Shown: positions 35,252 through 42,666 of the stretch, one piece after another | How the letters are laid out: each line of letters starts with the position of its first letter | Numbering within the stretch: position 1 is the first letter of the stretch | NCBI GenBank assembly: GCA_002498725.1 | Contig: DAIJ01000008.1 | Coordinates: 12,035-76,034, forward strand | Origin: Euryarchaeota archaeon UBA23 | Lineage (GTDB): Archaea > Thermoplasmatota > Poseidoniia > Poseidoniales > Thalassarchaeaceae | Length of the DNA: 64,000 nucleotides | Direction: 5' to 3' | The notes under the pieces: model-generated | Told to the model about the DNA's origin: nothing | Database searches by the model: none | What the model saw: only the letters and a program-made list of their open reading frames with translations | Position numbers and translations under genes: made by a program

Positions 35252-36778
35252 TTGTATTACATTATGCGTAAATACATGGATGCATATGATGAGTTGTTGG
35301 CACGACTGAAGGACATAGATTTGATTGGACAAATTGGAGGCCTTATGAGTTGGGATCAGGAAGTTCTGATGCCTCCAAAAGCTGCAGCACTAAGAGCAGA
35401 GCAACTCGCTTGGGTTTCAAAAACAGGACATGAAAGATTAACCGATCCAAAGATAGGAGAACTCCTAGATGTGCTAGAGTCTACTGATAACTTAGATGAC
35501 ATTCAATCAGCTAATGTAAGACTAGCTCGAGAGGCATATGATAGAGCCACAAAACTCCCCACTGAGTTCGTTGAAGAAATGGCCAAACACAGATCTAGGG
35601 CACAGATTTCTTGGAGTGAAGCCCGTGCAAAAGATGACTTCTCTATATTTCGAGATGATTTGGCTAAGGCAATTGACCTAGCCCGTCAGAAGGCCGACTA
35701 TTTCGGTTACGACGATTTGCGATATGATGCACTACTAGACCTGTATGAGTCTGGACTTACAGTTTCTAGAGTAGATCCTCTATTCAAAGGATTAAGAGAC
35801 AATGTGGCTCCCTTAGTAAAGGCTGTAATTGAGAATGGAAATAGGCCTGATATGTCTTGGGTAGAAAACAACAATTGGGAGCAATCATCTCAAGAATCTC
35901 TTAGTCACAGTGTAGCTGAGGCAATTGGATTTGACTTTGATGCTGGAAGACGGGATGCATCTACTCATCCATTCTGCGGAGGACCAAATCCAGATGATGT
36001 GCGTTGGACTACAAGATACAGTGAGTCTGATCCATTTGGTTCACTGTATGGCTCTATGCATGAAACTGGACATGGGACCTATGAACAAGGACGAAGAAGA
36101 GATTTAGATTTCCAGCCTGCAGGTAAGGCAAATGGGTTAGGAGTACATGAAAGTCAGAGTAGATTATGGGAAAATCAAGTTGGAAGATCTCGTGAATTTT
36201 GTGAATGGGTGCTACCTGTTTGGAGAGAAAACTTCCCCAATAATATGGAGGGCATAGATGCCGAGCAGTTATGGCAAGCTGTCAATTTAGTTGAACCCAG
36301 TTTGATTAGAGTTGAGGCGGATGAAGCTACTTATAATTTACACATCATGATTCGTTATGAAATTGAAAAGAAACTTATTGCTGGAGATCTAGAAGTTGAT
36401 GATTTACCCGAAGCTTGGGATGATATGTATGAAGAATTTCTAGGGATTCGTGCGCCAAATCGAACTCTAGGGGTGCTCCAGGATATTCATTGGTCTATGG
36501 GTGCTTTCGGGTACTTCCCAACATATACTCTTGGTAACCTATACGCTGCTCAATTACTAGAGGCAGCAAGGAAAGAATTGCCAACACATGATGAACAAAT
36601 GAGAAATGGAGAATTTGGCCCTCTGCTCTCTTGGATGAGAAAGAATGTGCATCAGCGTGGGAGCATATTAGAACCTGCAGCATTAATTGAAGAAGCTACA
36701 GGTTCTCCTCCTTCTCCTGATGCCTTTGTCACCTATCTAAAGGACAAAATAGAGTCGTTGTATGGAATAAAAGCGTGA
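35252..36778 (+). CDS. M32-family metallocarboxypeptidase (carboxypeptidase Taq type)
   Basis: Removes C-terminal residues from peptides; zinc-dependent, cytoplasmic. The 508-residue, mostly helical product carries the HExxH site SMHETGHGTYEQG (H270, E271, H274) and GVHESQSRLWENQVGRS, which supplies the third ligand glutamate. It also has the M32 signatures HPFCGGPNPDDVRWTTRY, LIRVEADEATYNLHI and GVLQDIHWSMGAFGYFPTYTLGN. ATGs at 35264 or 35276 are alternative starts. Its stop overlaps the next gene by 4 nt. Confidence 0.94.
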   Translation: MYYIMRKYMDAYDELLARLKDIDLIGQIGGLMSWDQEVLMPPKAAALRAEQLAWVSKTGHERLTDPKIGELLDVLESTDNLDDIQSANVRLAREAYDRATKLPTEFVEEMAKHRSRAQISWSEARAKDDFSIFRDDLAKAIDLARQKADYFGYDDLRYDALLDLYESGLTVSRVDPLFKGLRDNVAPLVKAVIENGNRPDMSWVENNNWEQSSQESLSHSVAEAIGFDFDAGRRDASTHPFCGGPNPDDVRWTTRYSESDPFGSLYGSMHETGHGTYEQGRRRDLDFQPAGKANGLGVHESQSRLWENQVGRSREFCEWVLPVWRENFPNNMEGIDAEQLWQAVNLVEPSLIRVEADEATYNLHIMIRYEIEKKLIAGDLEVDDLPEAWDDMYEEFLGIRAPNRTLGVLQDIHWSMGAFGYFPTYTLGNLYAAQLLEAARKELPTHDEQMRNGEFGPLLSWMRKNVHQRGSILEPAALIEEATGSPPSPDAFVTYLKDKIESLYGIKA

Positions 36779-37851
36779 AAAATATGGCTGGACATTCTCT
36801 AGAAAATATCGCATCATTTGTGCGTGATTTGGGGGGTGCTTGTTCTTCTATACTAATGAAAAATGATTTCTTATTCGCTGGATCTCATGATGGAATGCTA
36901 ATCTGTTGGAACAACAATACTGGAGATGAATTATGGAGATCTAAAGTAACCGGACCGATTAATGATATCGCCTTGGATGAAAATATGGTTCTAATTACTG
37001 CATCTGCTAATATTCATGCTTTCAATTTAGAGGACGGCCTTATTTTGTGGAGTCGTGAACTAGAAGGGGCAAGTGATTTTGTTGTAGTAAAAGATAGTGT
37101 TATTTGGGCTAGTTCATCAGTGTACGAATTAGAAGTTGCCGACTTTATTGAATCTACAATTTGGAATTTCAACAAAAATGGAGATGAAGTCGAAAGATGG
37201 GTCATCGAAGAACGTCCGTGGATTCTTGGATTAAATGAGAAAGAGGAGGTCTTACTAGGACTAGGCCGACCTAGATGCGGATATATTAGAATTAGAATTG
37301 GGCAAAAACCAGAACACATAATTCTAGAAACCGATAGCCCTGTGACTTGTGGGTGCTGTAACTCTCCAAACAATTTTGTTTTTGGGCATGCCAATGGTAG
37401 TGTAAGTGTTGTTAATGAAGAGAAACACTCCACATACTCAAATGATGATCAATCTTTAATAACTGCTGTAATGAACTTTCAGGAGGGGTGGATTGCTGGT
37501 AACGAAAACGGAATTTTGTATGCACATAATCAAATCAAAACTAGATCTGGTTCGATAGATGCTCTTGCTGAATGTTCTGGATATGCTTGGGCTTCATCCT
37601 GGAATGGAAGAAACTCAACTTTATTGAGATGGAATTTGGAAGGAAATGAACTTGAGATTTCACATGATTCAAGACTCCGTCAAATTTGTAGTTATAATGA
37701 AAAACTTGTACTCGGTGACGATTTCGGACGAGTTTTTTTGGTAGAGAATAATGTATTAGAAAGAAGGGTCAAAATAGTGGCTGAAGATGAAGATGAACAG
37801 ATCAGAAATTCAGAATTAAGGGCACGACTGAGGATGTTAAGAAATCAATAA
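36775..37851 (+). CDS. PQQ/WD40-like beta-propeller protein
   Basis: 358 residues of repeated blade-like strands: FLFAGSHDGMLICWNNNTGD, ELWRSKVTGPINDIALD, MVLITASANIHAFNLEDG, LILWSREL, ENGILYAHNQ and KLVLGDDFGRVFLVE. This is the PQQ/WD40-type propeller pattern. There is no signal peptide, so it is probably cytoplasmic, and it ends in a charged helix. GTG 36775 overlaps the M32 stop (GTGA); ATG 36784 is the alternative. A partner function with the M32 peptidase is inferred from the overlap only. Confidence 0.75.
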   Translation: MKNMAGHSLENIASFVRDLGGACSSILMKNDFLFAGSHDGMLICWNNNTGDELWRSKVTGPINDIALDENMVLITASANIHAFNLEDGLILWSRELEGASDFVVVKDSVIWASSSVYELEVADFIESTIWNFNKNGDEVERWVIEERPWILGLNEKEEVLLGLGRPRCGYIRIRIGQKPEHIILETDSPVTCGCCNSPNNFVFGHANGSVSVVNEEKHSTYSNDDQSLITAVMNFQEGWIAGNENGILYAHNQIKTRSGSIDALAECSGYAWASSWNGRNSTLLRWNLEGNELEISHDSRLRQICSYNEKLVLGDDFGRVFLVENNVLERRVKIVAEDEDEQIRNSELRARLRMLRNQ

Positions 37852-37934
37852 TTTCAATATTTTCTGCACTGGAAAATAACATCCCCAGACCTCTATTTCC
37901 GGTCCACAGTGCCTCATTTAGGGAAAAGTTTATG

Positions 37935-38600
37935 TGCCTCTGACCCTCAGACCTAAGATGCCGCTTCGTGGGAGTGGTGTGGCAGGCACTTAGGTGCAGG
38001 CCGCGGGCCACAGAACCGAACCCCAAACACGGGGTGGTAGAACCGGGCTTCGAAAGAAGATCGGGGATAATCAAACTCGTCTTGTGGACGAGGGAGATGC
38101 GGTTGAACTGTAATGGAGCAAACGGACGCAAGAAAGTGAGCAAAGATACAGGGGAAGCTGGGGAAAACGAACCGAACTGTCTAGGCAGGGAAAACACAAC
38201 CAAACCAGAAAACCAAACCGCGGGTGCATGAGCGAAGGATAAAAGAACCAGAGATGGGAAAATATCTGAGGCTTATCTACGGGAAACAAAGGCAGAAAAA
38301 AAACTGGACGCAAGAAAGGGGAAAAGAAACCTGAGGGAAACGTAGCGGGAACAAGAGCGCGGAGACGCGTGGAGGACCGGCATCAGTTCCACTAAACAAA
38401 CTGGTGAGAGCCAGGGAGAGAAGTGGAAACGCAGAAACAGGGAGTGATCTCTGAAGAAGCGGAAACGACAAAAGAGCTCTTAGGAGTTCAAGAGTCATCT
38501 ACCCGGAGAAATAATTGTCTTAGGGCAAGGAAAGAACCGGACCCTGCGGAGTCAGCAGGGGGCGATGCTCCCCCATGTGCAGAACCCCCTGCTGCTCCCA
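37935..38600 (+). ncRNA. Candidate large structured non-coding RNA (about 0.65 kb)
   Basis: The 849 bp between the propeller gene and fumarase hold no credible gene. The plus strand is purine-rich and more GC-rich than its neighbours (40 of 60 bases at 37981-38040 by hand count). Perfect hairpins follow one another: TCTGA/TCAGA (37939-37951); ACCCC/GGGGT (38020-38035); CTTC-GAAA-GAAG (38048-38059); CTCGTC/GACGAG (38076-38092); GATAA/TTATC (38238-38277); CGCG-GAGA-CGCG (38358-38369); GTGGA/TCCAC (38369-38392); CTGG/CCAG (38401-38414); GAGCTC-TTAG-GAGTTC (38474-38489); CAGCAGGGGG/CCCCCTGCTG (38553-38594). GNRA loops occur only on this strand, which sets the direction. RNase P and SRP RNA signatures were looked for and not found. 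Boundaries are approximate. Confidence 0.5.
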
Positions 38601-38700
38601 CCTTGTACCAAAGTACGGCTGAGCCCTATTACATCTCGTTATCAATCATTGCGGAGTCTTTCTGCAGAATCTATTGGTTTTCAAACAGTAGCCTTTACTG

Positions 38701-40308
38701 TCACTGTCCTCGATTTGGTCCAATCATTTCTGATGGCCTTACCCATTGGTCGAATTGTTCGTTAGTAAGTATTCCCAGAGATATTGATGATTCACGTAAA
38801 GTCAATTGGTTGTCATGAGCGTGTTTGGCTATTTTAGCCGCAGAATCGTAACCGATGTGATTGTTTAGTGCTGTAACAAGCATCAGGCTATTCTCAAGGT
38901 GATTATGGATTACATCTTCGTTCGCTTTGAGATCTTTAACACATCTTTCTGTGAAGGAAATACAAGTATCTGCAAGAAGCCTAGTACTATGTAGAAGATT
39001 GTATATCATCATTGGCTTGAATACATTCAACTCAAAATTCCCTTGACTTCCCCCTATTGTAATAGACATGTGGTTCCCCATAACTTGGCAGCAAACCATT
39101 GTCATAGCCTCTGATTGAGTTGGGTTTACTTTTCCGGGCATTATGGATGACCCGGGTTCATTTGCAGGTAGGCTTAATTCTCCGAAACCACACCGTGGAC
39201 CCGATCCCATCCATCGTATATCATTGGAGATTTTCATTAGACTTGTAGCTAATGTATTGAGAGAACCCGACATTGCAACTATAGCATCATGTGCAGCCAA
39301 TTGGGCGAATTTATTCTCTGCTGAAACAAAGGCAATTCCTGTTTTACTTGATATCCTAGTTGCTACTTTGTCTGGAAATTCTTCATGTGTATTGAGACCG
39401 GTGCCAACTGCAGTCCCCCCCAAGGCCAATTCAAGAAGGTCGTTCCAAGAGTTTTCAATTCGGTGTATGTCTGCTTCCAACATGGAAGCATAGCCACCGA
39501 ATTCTTGGCCTAGAGTAAGGGGTACTGCATCCATTAGATGTGTTCGTCCAATCTTAACTATGTCGCTAAATTCTCTGGATTTTTCTGCTAAATCGCCTTG
39601 AAGTCGGCGTACTGCAGGGAGTAGACGATGATGAATTTCTTCTGCTGCTGCAATGTGCATTGCTGTTGGGAATGTGTCATTACTGGATTGGCCTCTATTA
39701 ACATGATCATTTGGATGAACTGGTGACTTGCTTCCTAATTCTCCACCGGCCATTTCAATTGCTCTGTTGGCGATTACTTCATTCGCGTTCATATTTGTCT
39801 GAGTCCCTGAACCCGTCTGCCATACACGAAGAGGGAAGTGGTCATCTAAAGAACCAGATATCACTTCATCGCAGGCTGATGATATCAATGCTCCAACTTG
39901 TGGATCTAATTGATTGAGTTCTACATTTGTTTCAGCGGCTGCTTGCTTTAGTATTCCAAACGCTCGAATTAGAGATTTTGGCATGATGTCGTCGCCTATA
40001 TCAAAATTGGTTAGAGACCTAGCTGTTTGACAGCCATAGTATCTACTAGATGGAACTTTTAGTTCCCCCATGGTGTCTTTTTCTATTCTAAATGTGCCTT
40101 CTTCCGATTTAGCGACTCTCTGATTAATTTGGTGTTTTTCCTGGTGTAATGATGGTGAAGATTCAAGGCTATTTTGGATCATGCCTGCTATTGTTGCACT
40201 ACGTCCCTTGTCTTTTCCCTTACCTACTCTACGATCGAGTTTTCTAGCTAATTCTTCTGGAATGCTTATGCTGATTATGCGGCGGTCTCCTGACCTATGC
40301 TTAGCCAT
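38701..40308 (-). CDS. fumC: Class II fumarase with N-terminal ribbon-helix-helix domain
   Basis: Fumarate hydratase of the TCA cycle. From about residue 73 the protein is a normal Fum[74 protein letters not shown] and the signature [17 protein letters not shown]. Residues 9-48 form a ribbon-helix-helix DNA-binding motif: strand RRIISISI, helix [12 protein letters not shown], helix [12 protein letters not shown], joined by a charged linker of about 25 residues. The reading frame is continuous, and I see no ATG, GTG or TTG in the linker that would start a separate fumarase. RHH-enzyme fusions are known in PutA. AT-rich inverted repeats lie directly upstream. Confidence 0.92.
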   Translation of the reverse strand: MAKHRSGDRRIISISIPEELARKLDRRVGKGKDKGRSATIAGMIQNSLESSPSLHQEKHQINQRVAKSEEGTFRIEKDTMGELKVPSSRYYGCQTARSLTNFDIGDDIMPKSLIRAFGILKQAAAETNVELNQLDPQVGALISSACDEVISGSLDDHFPLRVWQTGSGTQTNMNANEVIANRAIEMAGGELGSKSPVHPNDHVNRGQSSNDTFPTAMHIAAAEEIHHRLLPAVRRLQGDLAEKSREFSDIVKIGRTHLMDAVPLTLGQEFGGYASMLEADIHRIENSWNDLLELALGGTAVGTGLNTHEEFPDKVATRISSKTGIAFVSAENKFAQLAAHDAIVAMSGSLNTLATSLMKISNDIRWMGSGPRCGFGELSLPANEPGSSIMPGKVNPTQSEAMTMVCCQVMGNHMSITIGGSQGNFELNVFKPMMIYNLLHSTRLLADTCISFTERCVKDLKANEDVIHNHLENSLMLVTALNNHIGYDSAAKIAKHAHDNQLTLRESSISLGILTNEQFDQWVRPSEMIGPNRGQ

Positions 40309-40312
40309 AATT

Positions 40313-40374
40313 TAACTCCGTTAATTAGTTATTAATAAATTTTGAGTTTTTTAGAGCAGTACTACGTTAATAAC
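40313..40374 (-). promoter_or_regulatory. AT-rich inverted repeats upstream of the RHH-fumarase gene
   Basis: Within 70 nt of the start codon lie the inverted repeat TAACT (40313-40317)/AGTTA (40327-40331), the perfect palindrome TTATTAATAA (40329-40338), and GTTAATAAC (40366-40374), a GTTA/TAAC inverted repeat around one base. Short repeated sites of this kind are what RHH dimers bind. The region also contains the likely TATA box and a GGAG ribosome site 8 nt before the start. Confidence 0.35.
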
Positions 40375-40420
40375 AAAATTTATTATAAACTTCTAGTTAG
40401 AAATTAAGAAATTATTAATT

Positions 40421-40912
40421 TCAGACTTTCAGCCGCTCTACTTTGATTATTTTTTGGGGTTCGTAGGGACGATCTCCTGGTTTTGTATCACAATTCTCGA
40501 TCTTGTATACGTTCTCCATACCTTCGATTACTTCTCCAAATATAGCATGATTTCCATTAAGCCAAGGAGTAGGTACTGTTGTTAGGAAAAATTGCGATCC
40601 GCCAGTGTTTGGACCCGCATTTGCCATTGAAAAAAGACCAGGGCGATCGTGTTGCTTGGCCAAGGCGGATTGTTCGCAAGGAATTTTCCAACCAGGACCA
40701 CCAGTTCCAGCTCTTCCATCGAACGGATCTTTTGATCTTGGACATCCGCCTTGAATCATGAAATTCTTGATTACTCTGTGGAAGTGAAGGCCATTATAGA
40801 ATCCTTCATCTACCAATTTTAGAAAATTACCAGTGGTTTCTGGGCAGTCTTCAGTATATAATGCAATATCAATTTCTCCGGCGCTCGTTGTCATCCTAAC
40901 TATGGTCGGCAT
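40421..40912 (-). CDS. Cyclophilin-type peptidyl-prolyl cis-trans isomerase
   Basis: Single-domain cytoplasmic cyclophilin of 163 residues. Active-site features: FHRVIKNFMIQGGCP (catalytic R), GLFSMANAGPNTGGSQFFLTT (Q and F of the pocket) and WLNGNHAIFGEVIEGM. There is no signal peptide. Transcribed on the minus strand toward the fumarase gene, with a 112-nt gap holding the fumarase upstream repeats. Confidence 0.95.
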   Translation of the reverse strand: MPTIVRMTTSAGEIDIALYTEDCPETTGNFLKLVDEGFYNGLHFHRVIKNFMIQGGCPRSKDPFDGRAGTGGPGWKIPCEQSALAKQHDRPGLFSMANAGPNTGGSQFFLTTVPTPWLNGNHAIFGEVIEGMENVYKIENCDTKPGDRPYEPQKIIKVERLKV

Positions 40913-40957
40913 GTTACTGGCTACATCAAGTAGTCCAATAGTCTAACGATGGGGAGA

Positions 40958-41509
40958 TCACTCATCACGGGATAAATTTGCATTAATCTCCTGCAACAAA
41001 TCTCTGATCTCGACTAAGACTTCACTGGAATCGGAGGGAGATACTGGTTGAGATGATGTCTGAGGGGATGCGACCAGTGAGTCTCTGTGTTGAAGAACGA
41101 CATCGCGGAATTGATCCGCGTTTTTCACCCCAGACAGAATGAAAGGTGCAGCACCTGCAGTCTCGAATTGCATCTTGACAACCCCGAGTGCTTTCAGAAT
41201 TGGGCCTTCTGAAATTGATACGTCAGTAAGTTTGTCTAGAGCGATGTTCTGTTGCTTCTTGAATAACCAACCCATACGCATATTGAGGGAACGAGCAGTT
41301 AGAGCCCCACTCATATGTTCGTACTGCTTCTGGTGAACTATCCAACCAAATGGAATCCAAATCAGCATCAACGGGATTCCTATAAATGTCGTTAGGAGAC
41401 CTAAATTAGCCGTTAACCACCAATAAATGATGATTTTTTTGTCAAATTCTACAGACATAATTTGGCCGCTGTCAACATAACTGGTTTGGATCGCATCGCC
41501 GTCTTCCAT
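40958..41509 (-). CDS. PH-domain (YdbS/bPH2-like) membrane protein
   Basis: 183 residues. Two adjacent hydrophobic helices (about residues 26-58) are followed by a bPH2-type domain: GALTARSLNMRMGWLFKKQQ, NIALDKLTDVSISEGPILKAL, GVVKMQFETAG, and a Ser/Pro-rich tail with a terminal amphipathic helix (LVEIRDLLQEINANLS) that could form a coiled coil. YdbS-like proteins are membrane-bound and of uncertain function. Encoded on the same strand as its neighbours, with 45-nt and 42-nt gaps. Confidence 0.75.
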   Translation of the reverse strand: MEDGDAIQTSYVDSGQIMSVEFDKKIIIYWWLTANLGLLTTFIGIPLMLIWIPFGWIVHQKQYEHMSGALTARSLNMRMGWLFKKQQNIALDKLTDVSISEGPILKALGVVKMQFETAGAAPFILSGVKNADQFRDVVLQHRDSLVASPQTSSQPVSPSDSSEVLVEIRDLLQEINANLSRDE

Positions 41510-41551
41510 GATTATGGGAAAGAGATATGAGTTATGTGTTTTATTGCATAT

Positions 41552-41947
41552 CTAAGCAATTACAGAACCAGGCACTACATCTTCGGGTAATTCTAGAAGT
41601 TTGACTGTTCCATCTGCTGCTAGGGCTCCTAAAACAAGAAATTGGCTGGCGAATCCTGTTGGAAGTGTTTTGTCTCCAAGATTTATTGCACCCACTACCA
41701 TCCTGCCAATGAGTTCAGATTTAAGATAATTAGTGATTTGAGCGCTACTCTGAAGACTGCCAACTACTGGCCCAAAGTCGACCGTTATTTTGTAAGACGG
41801 TTTTCGCATCTCTGGAAAATCTTCAACTTGCGTAATTATTCCTGTTCTGAGATCCAATGCAACAAATTCGCCAAAGCCAACATATTCTTTCCTGTCTTGC
41901 GTTTTTGGATCATAAGGCAATCCTTCAGGATCTATCTCGTGGCTCAT
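41552..41947 (-). CDS. tRNA-binding OB-fold protein (CsaA/EMAP II-like)
   Basis: 131 residues. The domain reads VALDLRTGIITQVEDFPEMRKPSYKI, VGSLQSSAQITNYLKSELIGRMVVGAINLG and GFASQFLVLGA, the OB-fold seen in CsaA, Arc1p and the MetRS C-terminus, which binds the tRNA elbow. The short N-terminal extension (about 20 residues) is not part of the fold. It lies 9 nt downstream of pyrE on the same strand. A chaperone role has been proposed for bacterial CsaA; here only tRNA binding is likely. Confidence 0.85.
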   Translation of the reverse strand: MSHEIDPEGLPYDPKTQDRKEYVGFGEFVALDLRTGIITQVEDFPEMRKPSYKITVDFGPVVGSLQSSAQITNYLKSELIGRMVVGAINLGDKTLPTGFASQFLVLGALAADGTVKLLELPEDVVPGSVIA

Positions 41948-41956
41948 TTAATCACC

Positions 41957-42541
41957 TCACTCTTCAGTAACATCTGAACGGAGTAAGAGTGGAATGAGAT
42001 TCACTCCGGCTTCCTTGAAGGCTTCCAAACCACCTTCTTCTCGATCGAGAATAGTGATACAGGCTACCACTTCGCAGCCAATCTCTGAGAGTCTTGTTGC
42101 TGCTTTCAAAGCGGAACCACCCGTAGTCGTCACGTCCTCAAGAAGAACGATACGATCTCCGGTGTTTAGAGTGGATCCCTCTATTCCAGGAGGGTTGCCG
42201 GTCTTTCTACCACCTCTGCCCTTCGCTTCTTTTCGAACTATGAATCCACGAAGATTCGATGCTTTTGATGCCTTTGCGATTGCAATTCCTGTCAGAGGCA
42301 CTGCACCTAATTCGAGTCCCCCGACGGCATCTACACCCCCTAGGTTGTCAATTGAGGAGTGGATTAGTACTCCAATTAAGTGAGCTGCTTCTGGATCCAT
42401 CATTACTGGTTTCATATCAAAAAAGTGAGGGCTTTGACGTCCGCTAGCGAGTGTGAATAAATCGTCTGGTGAGTGCAAATATGCCAATTCACGGACCTTT
42501 TTGATTAGGCCCTGACGTGCGTTTTCGACTGTAGTCGACAT
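41957..42541 (-). CDS. pyrE: Orotate phosphoribosyltransferase
   Basis: Forms orotidine 5'-phosphate from orotate and PRPP. The 194-residue type I PRTase shows FTLASGRQSPHFFDMK (orotate site), GGLELGAVPLTGIAIA, FIVRKEAKGRG (flexible loop lysines) and the PRPP motif IVLLEDVTTTGGSALKAA. No OMP decarboxylase is fused or adjacent. Divergent from the PolD large-subunit gene across a 125-nt spacer. Confidence 0.94.
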   Translation of the reverse strand: MSTTVENARQGLIKKVRELAYLHSPDDLFTLASGRQSPHFFDMKPVMMDPEAAHLIGVLIHSSIDNLGGVDAVGGLELGAVPLTGIAIAKASKASNLRGFIVRKEAKGRGGRKTGNPPGIEGSTLNTGDRIVLLEDVTTTGGSALKAATRLSEIGCEVVACITILDREEGGLEAFKEAGVNLIPLLLRSDVTEE

Positions 42542-42666
42542 GGTTCTCTTTCATCCGGAGAGGCTATTGTGAGAATAAGGTTCGCACTATTTATCTAATT
42601 CGAGTGCAAACGAGGAAGGTTAGCATCAATGTTCTTGGACGGTCTTCTACGGTCATTGAATGTTAG

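Noticed and set aside
37935..38600. RNase P RNA or SRP RNA as identity of the structured region
   Set aside because: I looked for GAGGAAAGTCC-type CR-I, an ACAGAACCCGGC-type CR-V partner in the right order, and the SRP helix 8 GGAAG/AGCAGC loop. Only an isolated ACAGAACC appears (38012-38017 area), which is not enough.
37968..38818. Several open frames of 66-131 codons in the 37.9-38.8 kb gap
   Set aside because: They overlap one another on both strands, have unusual composition and no recognisable domains. The same region has dense RNA-like pairing, so I treat them as chance frames.
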